Below are positions 16,025 through 24,621 of a DNA stretch of 64,000 nt, piece by piece. The DNA lies in NCBI RefSeq assembly GCF_000269805.1, contig NZ_JH711481.1, positions 1,548,850 through 1,612,849 of the forward strand, written 5' to 3'. The first letter of the stretch is position 1. Each line of letters begins with the position of its first letter. Below the pieces are notes generated by a model, which searched no databases, had not been told where the DNA came from, and was given only the letters and a program-made list of their open reading frames with translations. The position numbers and the translations under genes are program-made. This stretch comes from Actinomyces massiliensis 4401292 (GTDB taxonomy: Bacteria > Actinomycetota > Actinomycetes > Actinomycetales > Actinomycetaceae).

Positions 16025-16290
16025 GGGAGTTCTCTCTTCTCCTTCCGGGTCCTGCCGTAGCGGCGCTCGAACTTCTCCACGCGCCCGGCGGTGTCCAGAA
16101 TCCGGCCCCTGCCGGTCCAGAAGGGGTGCGAGGCGCAGGAGACATCGACATCGACGACGGGGTAGATGTTGCCGTCCTCCCACTCGATGGTCTGATCGGA
16201 GGTCATGGTGGAGCGGGTCAGGAAGGCGAAGTCCGCACTCTTGTCGCGGAAGACGATCGGGTGGTAATCGGGGTGGATTCCGGGGCGCAT
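16021..16290 (-). CDS. rpmE2: 50S ribosomal protein L31 type B (zinc-independent)
   Basis: The 89-residue protein starts [20 protein letters not shown] and contains [22 protein letters not shown], typical of type B L31. It lacks the CXXC zinc site and keeps one isolated cysteine. Under zinc limitation such paralogs replace the zinc-binding protein on ribosomes and free its zinc. It is the fourth gene of the operon that begins with rpmB. Confidence 0.95.
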   Translation of the reverse strand: MRPGIHPDYHPIVFRDKSADFAFLTRSTMTSDQTIEWEDGNIYPVVDVDVSCASHPFWTGRGRILDTAGRVEKFERRYGRTRKEKRELP

Positions 16291-16306
16291 GTGACTGACT
16301 CGCTCC

Positions 16307-16612
16307 TCACCAGGACGACTTCGAGATACCGGGAAGCTCGCCGCGCAGGGCCATCTCGCGGAATCGGACGCGCGAGACCCCGGCCTTGCGCAGGAAGCCG
16401 CGCGGGCGCCCGTCGATGGCGTCGCGGTTGCGCAGGCGCGTGGGGGAGGCGTCGCGGGGCAGGGCGTGCAAGGCCGCCATGGCGGCCTCCCGCTCGGCGT
16501 CGGTCAGTGCCGGATCGACACCGGCCCGTTTGAGCTCGGCGCGGCGCTCGGCGTAGCGCGCCACGATCCGACGACGGCGCTTCTCGGCCGCGATCTTGGA
16601 CTTCTTGGCCAT
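16307..16612 (-). CDS. rpsN: 30S ribosomal protein S14, zinc-independent (long form)
   Basis: The 101-residue protein starts [20 protein letters not shown] and ends with [19 protein letters not shown], the long S14 form without the CXXC...CXXC zinc ribbon of the short form. The centre contains [21 protein letters not shown]. Third in the operon; its ATG overlaps the stop of the L33 gene. Confidence 0.95.
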   Translation of the reverse strand: MAKKSKIAAEKRRRRIVARYAERRAELKRAGVDPALTDAEREAAMAALHALPRDASPTRLRNRDAIDGRPRGFLRKAGVSRVRFREMALRGELPGISKSSW

Positions 16613-16791
16613 CAGCGGGACTCCTTGAACTCCACATGCCGGCGCACGACCGGGTCGAATTTGCGCAGGACGAGACGGTCGGGCGTATTCCGGCGGTTCT
16701 TGCGGGTCACGTAGGCGTACCCGGTGCCGGCGGTGGAGACCATCTTGATGACGGGCCTGACATCCTTGGCTTTGGCTGATCTGGTGGCCAT
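16612..16791 (-). CDS. rpmG: 50S ribosomal protein L33, zinc-independent
   Basis: The 59-residue protein [20 protein letters not shown] continues with [19 protein letters not shown] and ends [10 protein letters not shown]. It has no cysteine, unlike the zinc-binding L33 with two CXXC motifs. Second gene of the operon, overlapping rpmB at the start/stop codons. Confidence 0.94.
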   Translation of the reverse strand: MATRSAKAKDVRPVIKMVSTAGTGYAYVTRKNRRNTPDRLVLRKFDPVVRRHVEFKESR

Positions 16792-17027
16792 CAGACCTTC
16801 TCCCCTCTCGCGCGCATCTGCGCCACGACGACGTCGATTCCCTTCTTGTCGATGATCTTGATGCCCTTGGCGCTCACGGTCAGGCGCACGGTGCGGCCCA
16901 GGGACGGCACCCAGTAGCGCTTCCTCTGAAGATTGGGCAGCCACCGGCGCTTGGTGCGCCGGTGGGAGTGGGAGATCGAGTGGCCGGTGACCGGCCGGGC
17001 TCCCGTGACTTGGCAATAGCGGCTCAT
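16791..17027 (-). CDS. rpmB: 50S ribosomal protein L28
   Basis: The 78-residue protein begins [20 protein letters not shown] and contains [20 protein letters not shown], standard for L28. Only one cysteine remains, so a zinc site is absent. First gene of the zinc-starvation ribosomal operon. Its promoter, with the Zur-like site in the spacer, lies directly upstream, with the CobW-like gene on the other side. Confidence 0.95.
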   Translation of the reverse strand: MSRYCQVTGARPVTGHSISHSHRRTKRRWLPNLQRKRYWVPSLGRTVRLTVSAKGIKIIDKKGIDVVVAQMRARGEKV

Positions 17028-17035
17028 GGGTCCAC

Positions 17036-17064
17036 TATATGCAAATGATTCTCACTACAGTCAA
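17036..17064 (-). promoter_or_regulatory. rpmB promoter with Zur-box-like operator in the spacer
   Basis: On the minus strand TTGACT (rc of 17059-17064), a 17-bp spacer and CATATA (rc of 17036-17041) form a good promoter. The spacer contains AAATGATTCTCA on the plus strand (17043-17054), resembling the AATGATNNTCATT core of actinobacterial Zur boxes. Zur bound with zinc would block both this promoter and the divergent CobW-like gene. Confidence 0.7.
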
Positions 17065-17076
17065 TTGGGAGGTGCC

Positions 17077-18222
17077 GTGCACTGCCTCGCACTCATCAGC
17101 GCCGTCGACCCGCTGCTGGTGGATCTGACCGCTCTCGCACTCCACGGTCAGGACGCCCTCGTCCTGACCGCGTCCCTGTACGCCGGCGGCGAGGACGACT
17201 TCATCCGCCTGACCGCCGCGCAGGTGCCGATCAACGGAGAAGACGGAATAGACGGGGGCGCCCAGGCCCCTCCTGCTTTCCATGTCGCGCGCACCTCGGA
17301 GTGCTGGACCTGCTCCCTGCGGGAGGTGCTGGTCGCCATTGCGGAGGACCGCGCTCGCCTCGAGCCCGACGGCGCCACCGTCGTCCTGCTGCCGCCCGGC
17401 GTCGAGCTCATCCACCTGGCTCCCCTCCTGGCCGAGGAACTCGCGGAGCTGCCCGGTGTGGCGCTCGCGGGCCTGGCCCACATCATCGACGCCGATACCG
17501 CGGCCCGCGACCTGCTCACGCATCAGCGGCTGCCCGACTCGGTCGTCGCCGCCGAGGACCAGTGCGCGGGCGAGGTGCACATGGTGGCCCTCGGCTACGC
17601 CGACGTCGTCGTCGCGCTCGGCCGCGATCCGGTCGGGCTTGACCTGGTGGAGCATCTGCGCCCCCATGACACCCTCATGCTGCCCGGCCTGGAGGCCCCG
17701 CTCCTGCCCGAACTGCTGGCCCTGCGCCACGACGCCGATGCCGCCGTCGCCCGCGTCCATCCCGCCACGACCCGGGCCTGGGGCGGTCCCGCCGATCATG
17801 GCGTATGGACCCTGGACCTGAGCGCTTCTCTGCCCTTCCATCCCGGGCGCCTGCGCGAGCTCGTGGCGGACCTGGCCGGTTACGGCCTGTGTGCTCGCGG
17901 CTGCTTCTGGCTGCCGAGTCGTCCCGGGCGCGTGTGCGCCTGGGAGGTGGCGGGCGGGGCCGTGAGCGTGGGCGATGCCGGCACCTGGGACGAGGCCCCC
18001 GAGTGGGACCCCGACGGGATGCCCGGCGGGCGGGCCCCGGATGGGGTGATCGGTGTGGCGGGGCCGCGCTGCCACCTGGTGGTCACCGGTCTGGGCGATG
18101 CGCAGATGCGCGAGCGGGTGCGGCAGGCGTTCGGCCTGGTACTGCTGCGCGAGGATGAGATGGCCCAGGCCATGTCCTGGATCGGCGCCGATGATGGCCT
18201 GGGGGACTGGTTCGGTTCCTGA
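17077..18222 (+). CDS. CobW/COG0523-like protein lacking GTPase motifs
   Basis: From GTG 17077 (GGGAGG at 17067-17072) the protein has 381 residues. The C-terminal third, VWTLDLSASLPFHPGRLREL followed by an ARGCFWLPSRPGRVCAW stretch and QMRERVRQAFGLVLL, is a CobW C-terminal domain. The N-terminal part follows the overall CobW layout, with ECWTCSLREVL (Cys76, Cys79) where CobW proteins have CxCC, but no Walker A GXXGXGKT and no NKxD are visible. It is therefore probably unable to use GTP. Zur-controlled COG0523 proteins are zinc metallochaperones. Its divergent pairing with the zinc-sparing ribosomal operon suggests a low-zinc role. Confidence 0.75.
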   Translation: MHCLALISAVDPLLVDLTALALHGQDALVLTASLYAGGEDDFIRLTAAQVPINGEDGIDGGAQAPPAFHVARTSECWTCSLREVLVAIAEDRARLEPDGATVVLLPPGVELIHLAPLLAEELAELPGVALAGLAHIIDADTAARDLLTHQRLPDSVVAAEDQCAGEVHMVALGYADVVVALGRDPVGLDLVEHLRPHDTLMLPGLEAPLLPELLALRHDADAAVARVHPATTRAWGGPADHGVWTLDLSASLPFHPGRLRELVADLAGYGLCARGCFWLPSRPGRVCAWEVAGGAVSVGDAGTWDEAPEWDPDGMPGGRAPDGVIGVAGPRCHLVVTGLGDAQMRERVRQAFGLVLLREDEMAQAMSWIGADDGLGDWFGS

Positions 18223-18275
18223 CGCCCTTCTTCCGGGTTTCGCCCGGTGCTGCGGAGGCGGTTTCCGTGCTGGGC

Positions 18276-18398
18276 TGTCCAAAACGGAGGAGATCTACCC
18301 GCTGTTGCTCTCTCCTCAGATACTGATTGCGCAGGTTGGCGCATCGTTTCCAATGGAAACTGAAGGCGCCGCCGCTTTAATCCCCTCCGTTTTGGACA
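18276..18398. mobile_element. Possible MITE-like element with 15-bp terminal inverted repeats
   Basis: TGTCCAAAACGGAGG (18276-18290) is repeated exactly as its reverse complement at 18384-18398. Together they enclose 123 bp without a gene, containing the small dyad GTTTCC-AAT-GGAAAC. Ends of TG...CA type and the short size recall a miniature inverted-repeat element or an IS remnant, but no target duplication is obvious. It could instead be a large hairpin at the end of the CobW-like gene. Confidence 0.45.
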
Positions 18399-18512
18399 CT
18401 TCCCAGGTCCGGGCGGCTGGATGGGCGGCCTGCGAGAGCCCCGCCGGAGCGTGAACCCGGCTGCTCAGCACGGAGCGCGGGCGCGGTCTGCGGGCGCGAC
18501 GCGATAAGGTAC

Positions 18513-18622
18513 GCGTGTCGCGACTGGCGCCGGGTGGGGCACCACCGGGGAGCGGCATCAACCAAGAGCGCTCGCGGGCGACCGCGGGTGCCAGGACTCC
18601 GGGGTCGCCCGCCTGGGCCACG
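18513..18622 (+). promoter_or_regulatory. ZTP (pfl-motif) riboswitch upstream of glyA-folD
   Basis: The conserved pfl blocks are present in order: CGCGACTGGCG (18520-18530), a stem GGGTGG...CCACC with GGGGAGC (18532-18553), a variable linker, and CCGCCTGGGC (18609-18618). This is the ZTP riboswitch consensus. It senses ZTP/ZMP, signals of 10-formyl-THF shortage, and its known targets include glyA and folD, which follow 79 bp downstream. Confidence 0.88.
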
Positions 18623-18700
18623 GGTCATCCGCCATCCATGCCGATGCGCGCGCCACCGGACGGGCGCTCCCGCAAGCGCATGCCATACCTGAGGAGAGAC

Positions 18701-19999
18701 ATGACTGCGGAAGTCATCAACCAGCCCCTTGCCGAGCTCGACCCCGACATCGCCGAGGTCCTCGCCGGCGAGCTCGACCGTCAACGCGGCACCCTGGAGA
18801 TGATCGCCTCGGAGAACTTCGTTCCCCGGGCCGTCCTGCAGGCCCAGGGCTCGGTGCTGACCAACAAGTACGCCGAGGGCTACCCCGGGCGCCGCTACTA
18901 CGGCGGCTGCGAGGTGGTTGACGTGGCCGAATCCCTGGCCATCGAGCGGGCCAAGGCCGTCTTCGGCGCCGAGTGGGCCAACGTCCAGCCCCACTCCGGG
19001 GCGCAGGCCAACGCCGCCGTCCTCCACGCCCTGGCCAGCCCCGGCGACACCCTCCTGGGCCTGTCCCTGGCCCACGGCGGCCACCTCACCCACGGGATGC
19101 GGATCAACTTCTCCGGCAAGAACTACAACGCCACCGCCTACGGCGTGGACGAGACCACCATGCGCATCGAGATGGACCAGGTGCGCGAGGCCGCCCTGCG
19201 CGAGCGCCCCGCGGTCATCATCGCCGGCTGGTCCGCCTACCCCCGCCACCTCGACTTCGAGGCCTTCCGCTCCATCGCCGACGAGGTCGGCGCCGCCCTG
19301 TGGACCGACATGGCCCACTTCGCCGGACTCGTCGCCGCCGGTCTGCATCCCAGCCCCCTGCCCGCCTCCGACGTCGTGTCCACCACGGTTCACAAGACCC
19401 TGGGCGGCCCCCGCTCCGGCATGCTGCTGTCCAACCGGGCCGAGCAGTGGGGCAAGAAGCTCAACTCCGCCGTCTTCCCCGGCCAGCAGGGCGGCCCCCT
19501 CATGCACGTCATCGCCGCCAAGGCCGTGGCCATGAAGGTCGCGGGCACCGAGGAGTTCAAGGACCGTCAGGCCCGCACCATTGAGGGCGCCGCCATCCTG
19601 GCCGAGCGCCTGCGGGCCGACGATGCGCGCGCCGCCGGCATCCGGCTGGTCACCGGCGGCACCGACGTCCACCTGGTCCTGGTGGACCTGCGCGAGGCCC
19701 CCTTGGACGGCCAGCAGGCCGAGGACCTTCTCCACGACGCCGGCATCACCGTCAACCGCAATGCCGTCCCCTTCGACCCGCGCCCCCCGCGCGTGACCTC
19801 CGGACTGCGCATCGGCACCCCCGCCCTGGCCTCCCGCGGCTTCGGCGCCGAGGAGTTCACCGAGGTCGCCGACATCATCGCCACGGCGCTGATCGCAGGC
19901 GTCGCGGGCACAGCCGACGACGAGACGCTGGCGGGTCTGCGCGGCCGCGTGCGCGCCCTGACCGACGCCTTCCCCCTCTACCCGGGACTGGCCCAGTGA
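18701..19999 (+). CDS. glyA: Serine hydroxymethyltransferase
   Basis: This PLP enzyme converts serine and THF to glycine and 5,10-methylene-THF. The 432 residues from ATG 18701 (GAGGAG at 18691-18696) include [50 protein letters not shown] and the PLP-lysine region [13 protein letters not shown]. An ATG at 18680 is less likely because it precedes the ribosome binding site. The ZTP riboswitch in the leader ties expression to formyl-folate shortage, and folD overlaps the stop codon. Confidence 0.96.
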   Translation: MTAEVINQPLAELDPDIAEVLAGELDRQRGTLEMIASENFVPRAVLQAQGSVLTNKYAEGYPGRRYYGGCEVVDVAESLAIERAKAVFGAEWANVQPHSGAQANAAVLHALASPGDTLLGLSLAHGGHLTHGMRINFSGKNYNATAYGVDETTMRIEMDQVREAALRERPAVIIAGWSAYPRHLDFEAFRSIADEVGAALWTDMAHFAGLVAAGLHPSPLPASDVVSTTVHKTLGGPRSGMLLSNRAEQWGKKLNSAVFPGQQGGPLMHVIAAKAVAMKVAGTEEFKDRQARTIEGAAILAERLRADDARAAGIRLVTGGTDVHLVLVDLREAPLDGQQAEDLLHDAGITVNRNAVPFDPRPPRVTSGLRIGTPALASRGFGAEEFTEVADIIATALIAGVAGTADDETLAGLRGRVRALTDAFPLYPGLAQ

Positions 20000-20895
20000 G
20001 GGCGCCCTGGAACGGCCCTGCCCGGGTCCTGGACGGCAAGGCCACGGCCGCGACCCTCAAGGCGGAGCTCAAGACGCGCGTGGCGGCGCTGCGCGAGCGC
20101 GGCATCACCCCGGGGCTCGCCACCGTGCTCGTGGGGGAGGATCCCGGCAGCGTGAAGTACGTGGCCGGCAAGCACTCCGACTGCGCCGAGGTCGGCATCG
20201 ACTCCATCCGCATCGACCTGCCCGCCACCGCCTCGCAGGCCGAGGTGGCCGCCGCCGTCGACCGCCTCAACGCCGACCCGGACTGCACCGGCTACATCGT
20301 CCAGCTGCCGCTGCCCGCCGGGATCGACACCAACGCGATCCTGGAGCGCATCGACCCCGACAAGGACGCCGACGGCCTGCACCCCACTAACCTGGGCCGC
20401 CTCGTCCTGCGCAGCTCCGGCCCAATCGCCTCGTCGCTGCCGTGCACGCCCCGGGCCTGTATCGAGCTCATGACCCGCCACGGCATCGACCTAGCGGGGG
20501 CGGACGTGTGCGTCATCGGCCGGGGCGTGACCGTGGGCCGTTCTATCGGACTGCTGCTGGGGCGCAAGGACGTCAACGCCACCGTCGATGTCTGCCACAC
20601 GGGCACCCAGGACCTGGCCGCGCACGTGCGCTGCGCCGGCATCGTCATCGCCGCGGCCGGCTCGGCCGGCATCGTCACCGCGGACATGGTGGCGCCCGGC
20701 GCCGTCGTCCTGGACGTGGGCGTCTCCCGGGCGGTCGACCCCGCCACCGGCAAGGGGCGGATCGCCGGGGACGTCGCCGACGGTGTGGACGAGGTCGCGG
20801 CCTGGCTCTCCCCGAATCCCGGGGGAGTGGGGCCCATGACGCGCGCCCTGCTGCTGGCCAATGTGGTGGAGGCGGCCGAGCGTCGGGCGGGCTGA
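19996..20895 (+). CDS. folD: Methylenetetrahydrofolate dehydrogenase / methenyl-THF cyclohydrolase
   Basis: FolD interconverts 5,10-methylene-THF and 10-formyl-THF with NADP. The 299 residues start at a GTG that overlaps the glyA stop (GTGA). Motifs seen are [17 protein letters not shown] (catalytic Tyr/Lys), [43 protein letters not shown] and [20 protein letters not shown]. Together with glyA it takes serine carbon to formyl-THF, which explains control by a ZTP riboswitch. Confidence 0.96.
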   Translation: MRAPWNGPARVLDGKATAATLKAELKTRVAALRERGITPGLATVLVGEDPGSVKYVAGKHSDCAEVGIDSIRIDLPATASQAEVAAAVDRLNADPDCTGYIVQLPLPAGIDTNAILERIDPDKDADGLHPTNLGRLVLRSSGPIASSLPCTPRACIELMTRHGIDLAGADVCVIGRGVTVGRSIGLLLGRKDVNATVDVCHTGTQDLAAHVRCAGIVIAAAGSAGIVTADMVAPGAVVLDVGVSRAVDPATGKGRIAGDVADGVDEVAAWLSPNPGGVGPMTRALLLANVVEAAERRAG

Positions 20896-20919
20896 GTCGG
20901 CGGCCGGGACGGGCCTGAT

Positions 20920-21291
20920 TCAGTTGCCCGGCTGGAAGTCGCTCTGGGGCAGGCTGCCCGGCGGCAGCTCAGTGATCCTGACGTCGTCGACCCGCGCCCA
21001 TCGGGACCCGTGGTGCAGCCAGGCCACCAGCTGCGAGACCGCGTCGGCCGGGCCCTGCGCCAGGACCTTGACGTCGCCGTCGGGCAGGTTGCTCACCCGC
21101 CCGACCAGGCCGAGTCGCTGCGCCTCCTCGGTGCAGTACCAGCGGAAGCCGACCCCCTGAACCTGCCCCGAGACGAGCGCGCGAATGGTGCGCATGCCGG
21201 CGCCCGCAGGGGCGTCCGGGTCGCTGGCCGCGGGCGACGAGCCAGGGCCGGAGCCGGGGCCGGGGCTGCGCAGGCGGGAGAAGATATTCAT
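20920..21291 (-). CDS. Acylphosphatase
   Basis: The C-terminal 90 residues are a standard acylphosphatase: IRALVSGQVQGVGFRWYCTE with the catalytic Arg, then GLVGRVSNLPDGDVKVLAQG with the catalytic Asn. It hydrolyses carboxyl-phosphate bonds. ATG 21291 gives 123 residues with a Gly/Ser/Pro-rich N-terminus; ATG 21195 would give a minimal protein but has no ribosome site. GAGGAT ends six bases before 21291, in line with leaderless starts nearby. It converges with folD. Confidence 0.9.
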   Translation of the reverse strand: MNIFSRLRSPGPGSGPGSSPAASDPDAPAGAGMRTIRALVSGQVQGVGFRWYCTEEAQRLGLVGRVSNLPDGDVKVLAQGPADAVSQLVAWLHHGSRWARVDDVRITELPPGSLPQSDFQPGN

Positions 21292-21307
21292 GGCCCTATC
21301 CTCGCAG

Positions 21308-21325
21308 GCCGCCCGCGCGGGCGGC
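21308..21325. terminator. 18-bp perfect palindrome downstream of exonuclease III gene
   Basis: GCCGCCCGCGCGGGCGGC is fully self-complementary. It lies between the 3' end of the exonuclease gene and the start region of the acylphosphatase gene on the same strand. No T-tract follows, so a terminator role is only likely. Confidence 0.45.
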
Positions 21326-21390
21326 GGGAGATCAGGAGATGGGGCCGGGCCGTCTCTCAGAAAGACTCAGAAGACTCAGGAAGAGAAGAC

Positions 21391-22239
21391 TCAGAAGGCG
21401 TAGTCGACGACGAGCGGGGCGTGGTCGGACCATCTAGTGTCATGGGAATCGGCGCGATCCACGGTGAAGGTCGAGGCGCGCTTGGCCAGGCGCGGCGTGG
21501 CGACCTGGTAGTCGAGGCGCCAACCCGCGTTGTTGTCGAAGGCCCTGCCGCGCTGGGACCACCACGTGTAGGGCCCCTGCTCGCCCGGTGCCAGCCAGCG
21601 GGCCACGTCGATCCAGCCGGAGGCGAACCAGCCCTCCAGGTGGGCGATCTCCTCGTCCATGACCCCGGCGGTCTTGTTGTGGTTCGGCTTCCAGTTCTTG
21701 ATGTCGCGCTCGGAGCGGACCACGTTGAGGTCGCCGGCCATGATGACCTGGGGGCCGCCGGACTCACTGGATTCCAGCAGCTCCGCCATGCGCGCGTCCA
21801 CGAGCTCCAGGTGGGCGTACTTCTGGTCCATCTTCTCGGTGCCCAGCTGGCCCGAGTGCAGGTAGGCCGACACGACGGTGAGCGTGTGGCGTCCGGCGCC
21901 GTCCGAGCCCGGCGTCCCCTCTACGGCCAGGTCCACCTCGAGCCACCGGCCCGAGTCGACGTCGGGCTCGACGGTGTCCGGCAGGGCGACGCCGCGACGC
22001 ACCTCGCCCACGGCGACCACGCTTCCCTCGCGCACGGCGACGGCGACCCCCGCACGCCCCTTGATACGGCACGGCCAAACCTCCGAGCGGTATCCGGGCA
22101 GGAGGTCGGAGGCGGTCTTCTCGTCCGCGCGGACCTCCTGGAGCACGAGGACGTCGGGCGCGCTGGCCTCCAACCACGTCGAGATGCCCTTGCGGGCCGC
22201 TGCCCGAATGCCGTTGACATTGACGGTGGCGATACGCAT
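21391..22239 (-). CDS. xth: Exodeoxyribonuclease III / AP endonuclease
   Basis: This Mg-dependent DNA-repair nuclease cleaves at abasic sites and removes 3' blocks. The 282-residue form from ATG 22239 starts MRIATVNVNGIRAAARKG and contains LQEVRADE (metal Glu), the VSAYLHSGQ region, MAGDLNVVRSERD and a C-terminal SDHAPLVVDY with the catalytic His. A TACTCT hexamer ends six bases upstream of this ATG, so a leaderless mRNA is likely and the upstream start at 22284 is rejected. Confidence 0.94.
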   Translation of the reverse strand: MRIATVNVNGIRAAARKGISTWLEASAPDVLVLQEVRADEKTASDLLPGYRSEVWPCRIKGRAGVAVAVREGSVVAVGEVRRGVALPDTVEPDVDSGRWLEVDLAVEGTPGSDGAGRHTLTVVSAYLHSGQLGTEKMDQKYAHLELVDARMAELLESSESGGPQVIMAGDLNVVRSERDIKNWKPNHNKTAGVMDEEIAHLEGWFASGWIDVARWLAPGEQGPYTWWSQRGRAFDNNAGWRLDYQVATPRLAKRASTFTVDRADSHDTRWSDHAPLVVDYAF

Positions 22240-22330
22240 GGTGTCAGAGTACGGCCTGTCACGAGGACACCCCGGGCAGGACACTCGTTTTCCATTCGCT
22301 TTCTGTGTGCGTTCTGTGCGCCGTTCCCGC

Positions 22331-23800
22331 TCAGTAGCGGATGGCGTCGATGGGGCGGATGCGCACGGCTACGATCGCCGGGATGATGCCGGACAGCGCT
22401 CCCACGCCGGCCGCCGCCAGCAGCCCGGTCACGGCCGCCAGCATGGGGAAGGGCGGATTGGCCGCGATCTCTATTCCCCCCAGCAGGGCGCCCAGCGGCA
22501 CGACCCTGAGCGCCACGATCGCGAGGCCGACGCCGACCACGCCGGCTACGACGGTCGCCACCACGGACTCCAGCATGATGGAGAAGAAGATCCGTCGACT
22601 CGTCGCCCCGAAGGAGCGCCGCACCCCGATCTCGTGGATGCGCTGGCGCACCGTGACCATCGAGATGTTCACCAGGCTCAGGGCGCCCAGGATCATGATG
22701 AGGACCCCGGCCGCGGTCACCACGCTCGTGAAGCCGTCCGCGCTCAGATTCGAATTGTTCCCCAGGTTGTCACTGACCTGCGTGGAGCCCTTCCCGAACT
22801 GGGCGTCCAGATTCTTCTTGGCGAGATTCTTGACCTCCTTTGTCTGGTCCTTCCCGGCCCAGATCTCGAGCGTCGGCGTCGGGCGCTCGGCCTCCTCGGG
22901 CAGTTGCTGCTCGTAGGCGTCCTTCAGGACGAACGCCGACAGCGGCTGCGGGCAGGGGATGGTCTCGCCGTTGGTGTCGGTGGTGGTGCAGTAGTCCGTG
23001 CTCCTGTCCGGTTTGAGCACGCCCACAATGGTGAAGGTGGTGCGCACGGGCGTGTAGGAGGTGACGGTGACCGGCTGCGTGAGCTCGGAGATGCCCAGGG
23101 CGTCGAGGAAGCCCTGGGAGACCACCAGCGTCGGGGAGGCGTCGTCGACGTCCTCGCTGCTGAACCAGCGGCCCTGCTTCACCTGGGTGTGGTGCAGGGT
23201 TCCGTAGCCCAGGCTCACCGCCTGGGTGGAGACCTGGCGCGGTCCGTCGGGGAAGGCGAAGCGCAGCTTGGTCGTGTAGGTGGTGGCCCAGGAGCTCGCC
23301 TCGTACCGGGTGACGAAGGATGCCAGAGCGCGGTCGACCCGCTCCGAGGTCTTGGCCGATGTCTCCTTGGAGGCGCCGGCAGAGCCCTGTCCCGAACCGG
23401 CGGACCCCTGATTGGAGTTCGACTGCCCAGAGCCGGCCTGCCCGCTGTCCGGGGCGCCCGAGGCCTTGGACCCGGCCTCGTCGGAGTTCGATTGCCCGGA
23501 GTCGCTGGAGTCGCCGTCCTCGGAGTCGTCATGACCCGAGGCCGTGACGTCCTTCCCGGTGGGGGAGACGCTGATGGTCACAGTGCCTGGACGCCCCATG
23601 TACTTCTCCATATCGGAGTTGATCGCGGTCACCGAGACCTGCCCGATGGCGATGACGAAGGACATGGCGGCCACGGCCGCCCCCACGCCCACGAGCGAGA
23701 GCAGCACTCGGACCTTGCCGATGCGCAGCTGCGCCCATGCCTCGATGATCGCGCCGACGAATCCCGTCATCAGGCCGCCGGTCCCTGCGAAGAGTTTCAT
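22331..23800 (-). CDS. ABC transporter permease, MacB/FtsX type
   Basis: The 489-residue protein has one N-terminal membrane helix (LLSLVGVGAAVAAMSFVIAIG), a large extracytoplasmic MacB periplasmic-core-like domain, and three C-terminal helices with the FtsX signature VRQRIHEIGVRRSFGATSRR. The external domain carries a Ser/Gly/Gln/Asp-rich insert at about residues 90-145 that is absent from typical MacB. Third gene of a membrane-fusion protein/ATPase/permease operon; its ATG overlaps the ATPase stop. The exported substrate (peptide, macrolide or lipid) cannot be told. Confidence 0.88.
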   Translation of the reverse strand: MKLFAGTGGLMTGFVGAIIEAWAQLRIGKVRVLLSLVGVGAAVAAMSFVIAIGQVSVTAINSDMEKYMGRPGTVTISVSPTGKDVTASGHDDSEDGDSSDSGQSNSDEAGSKASGAPDSGQAGSGQSNSNQGSAGSGQGSAGASKETSAKTSERVDRALASFVTRYEASSWATTYTTKLRFAFPDGPRQVSTQAVSLGYGTLHHTQVKQGRWFSSEDVDDASPTLVVSQGFLDALGISELTQPVTVTSYTPVRTTFTIVGVLKPDRSTDYCTTTDTNGETIPCPQPLSAFVLKDAYEQQLPEEAERPTPTLEIWAGKDQTKEVKNLAKKNLDAQFGKGSTQVSDNLGNNSNLSADGFTSVVTAAGVLIMILGALSLVNISMVTVRQRIHEIGVRRSFGATSRRIFFSIMLESVVATVVAGVVGVGLAIVALRVVPLGALLGGIEIAANPPFPMLAAVTGLLAAAGVGALSGIIPAIVAVRIRPIDAIRY

Positions 23801-24621
23801 CGGGCCCCTCCTGCTGCTCCTACCGCTCCTATTGCATCAGCGCCGGGCGCTGGTGCGACTGCTCGGTCCGCCACGGGGGCGAGTTGGACCTCGCTGAACT
23901 CCTCCAGGGAGCCCGCCTGGCGCCGACTCACCGAGATCGGGGTCAGCACCCCGTGCTCGAGGCGGTACTGGGTGTGCGCCCGCCCCGCTACGGCCAGGTC
24001 GTGGGTGATGAGGATGAGTGCCGCGCCATTGTCGCGGCACTGCTTCTCCAGCAGCTCCATGACGGCCGCCCCCGTGTCGACGTCGAGGGCTCCGGTCGGC
24101 TCATCGGCCAGGATGACGCGGGGTCGCCGGGCCAGCGCCCGGGCGATGGCGACCCGCTGCTGCTCGCCGCCCGACAGGCGCCCGATGGCCATCCCCGCCT
24201 TGCTGGCCAGTCCGACGGCGTCCAGGAGCTCCTCCGCCCGGGACGTGCGCCTCCAGAAGGCCGTGCCGTGGTCGTACAGGAGCGGGGCTGCGACGTTCTC
24301 CGTGGTCGTCAGGCCGCTGATGAGGTTGAAGGACTGGAAGACGAAGCCGAAGGTCTCCCCGCGCAGGTGGGCGCGGCGGCCCTCGCCCAGCCTGGCCGTG
24401 TCGATGCCCGTCAAGTGGTAGCTGCCGGAGGTCGGGATGTCGATCAGCCCGAGGGTGTTGAGCAGAGTCGACTTGCCGGTTCCGGAGCGGCCCACGATGG
24501 CCACGTGCTCGCCCGGGTGAACATCCAGATCGACGCCGGTGAGGATGTTCAGCGGCGGGGAGTCGGGGACCGTGAAGGTGCGCGTGATGCCGCGCAGACT
24601 GATCAGCGGGCCCGAGTTCAC
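23797..24621 (-). CDS. ABC transporter ATP-binding protein, MacB/LolD type
   Basis: The 274-residue ATPase starts at GTG 24621 behind GGAGATCCT, overlapping the stop of the membrane-fusion gene. Walker A is GRSGTGKST, the signature is LSGGEQQRVAIARALARRP and Walker B is VILADEPTGALD; the ITHD H-loop follows. This is typical of the LolD/MacB group, which drives mechanotransmission exporters. A 40-residue C-terminal tail rich in Ala/Pro/Gly is extra. Confidence 0.92.
   Translation of the reverse strand: MNSGPLISLRGITRTFTVPDSPPLNILTGVDLDVHPGEHVAIVGRSGTGKSTLLNTLGLIDIPTSGSYHLTGIDTARLGEGRRAHLRGETFGFVFQSFNLISGLTTTENVAAPLLYDHGTAFWRRTSRAEELLDAVGLASKAGMAIGRLSGGEQQRVAIARALARRPRVILADEPTGALDVDTGAAVMELLEKQCRDNGAALILITHDLAVAGRAHTQYRLEHGVLTPISVSRRQAGSLEEFSEVQLAPVADRAVAPAPGADAIGAVGAAGGAR

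Noticed and set aside
14013-16151. Reading the ATP-grasp ligase as a 712-residue protein starting at 16151
   Set aside because: The upstream half is out of frame with the lipoprotein and ribosomal genes it would overlap, and the family N-terminus appears only at the GTG at 15263.
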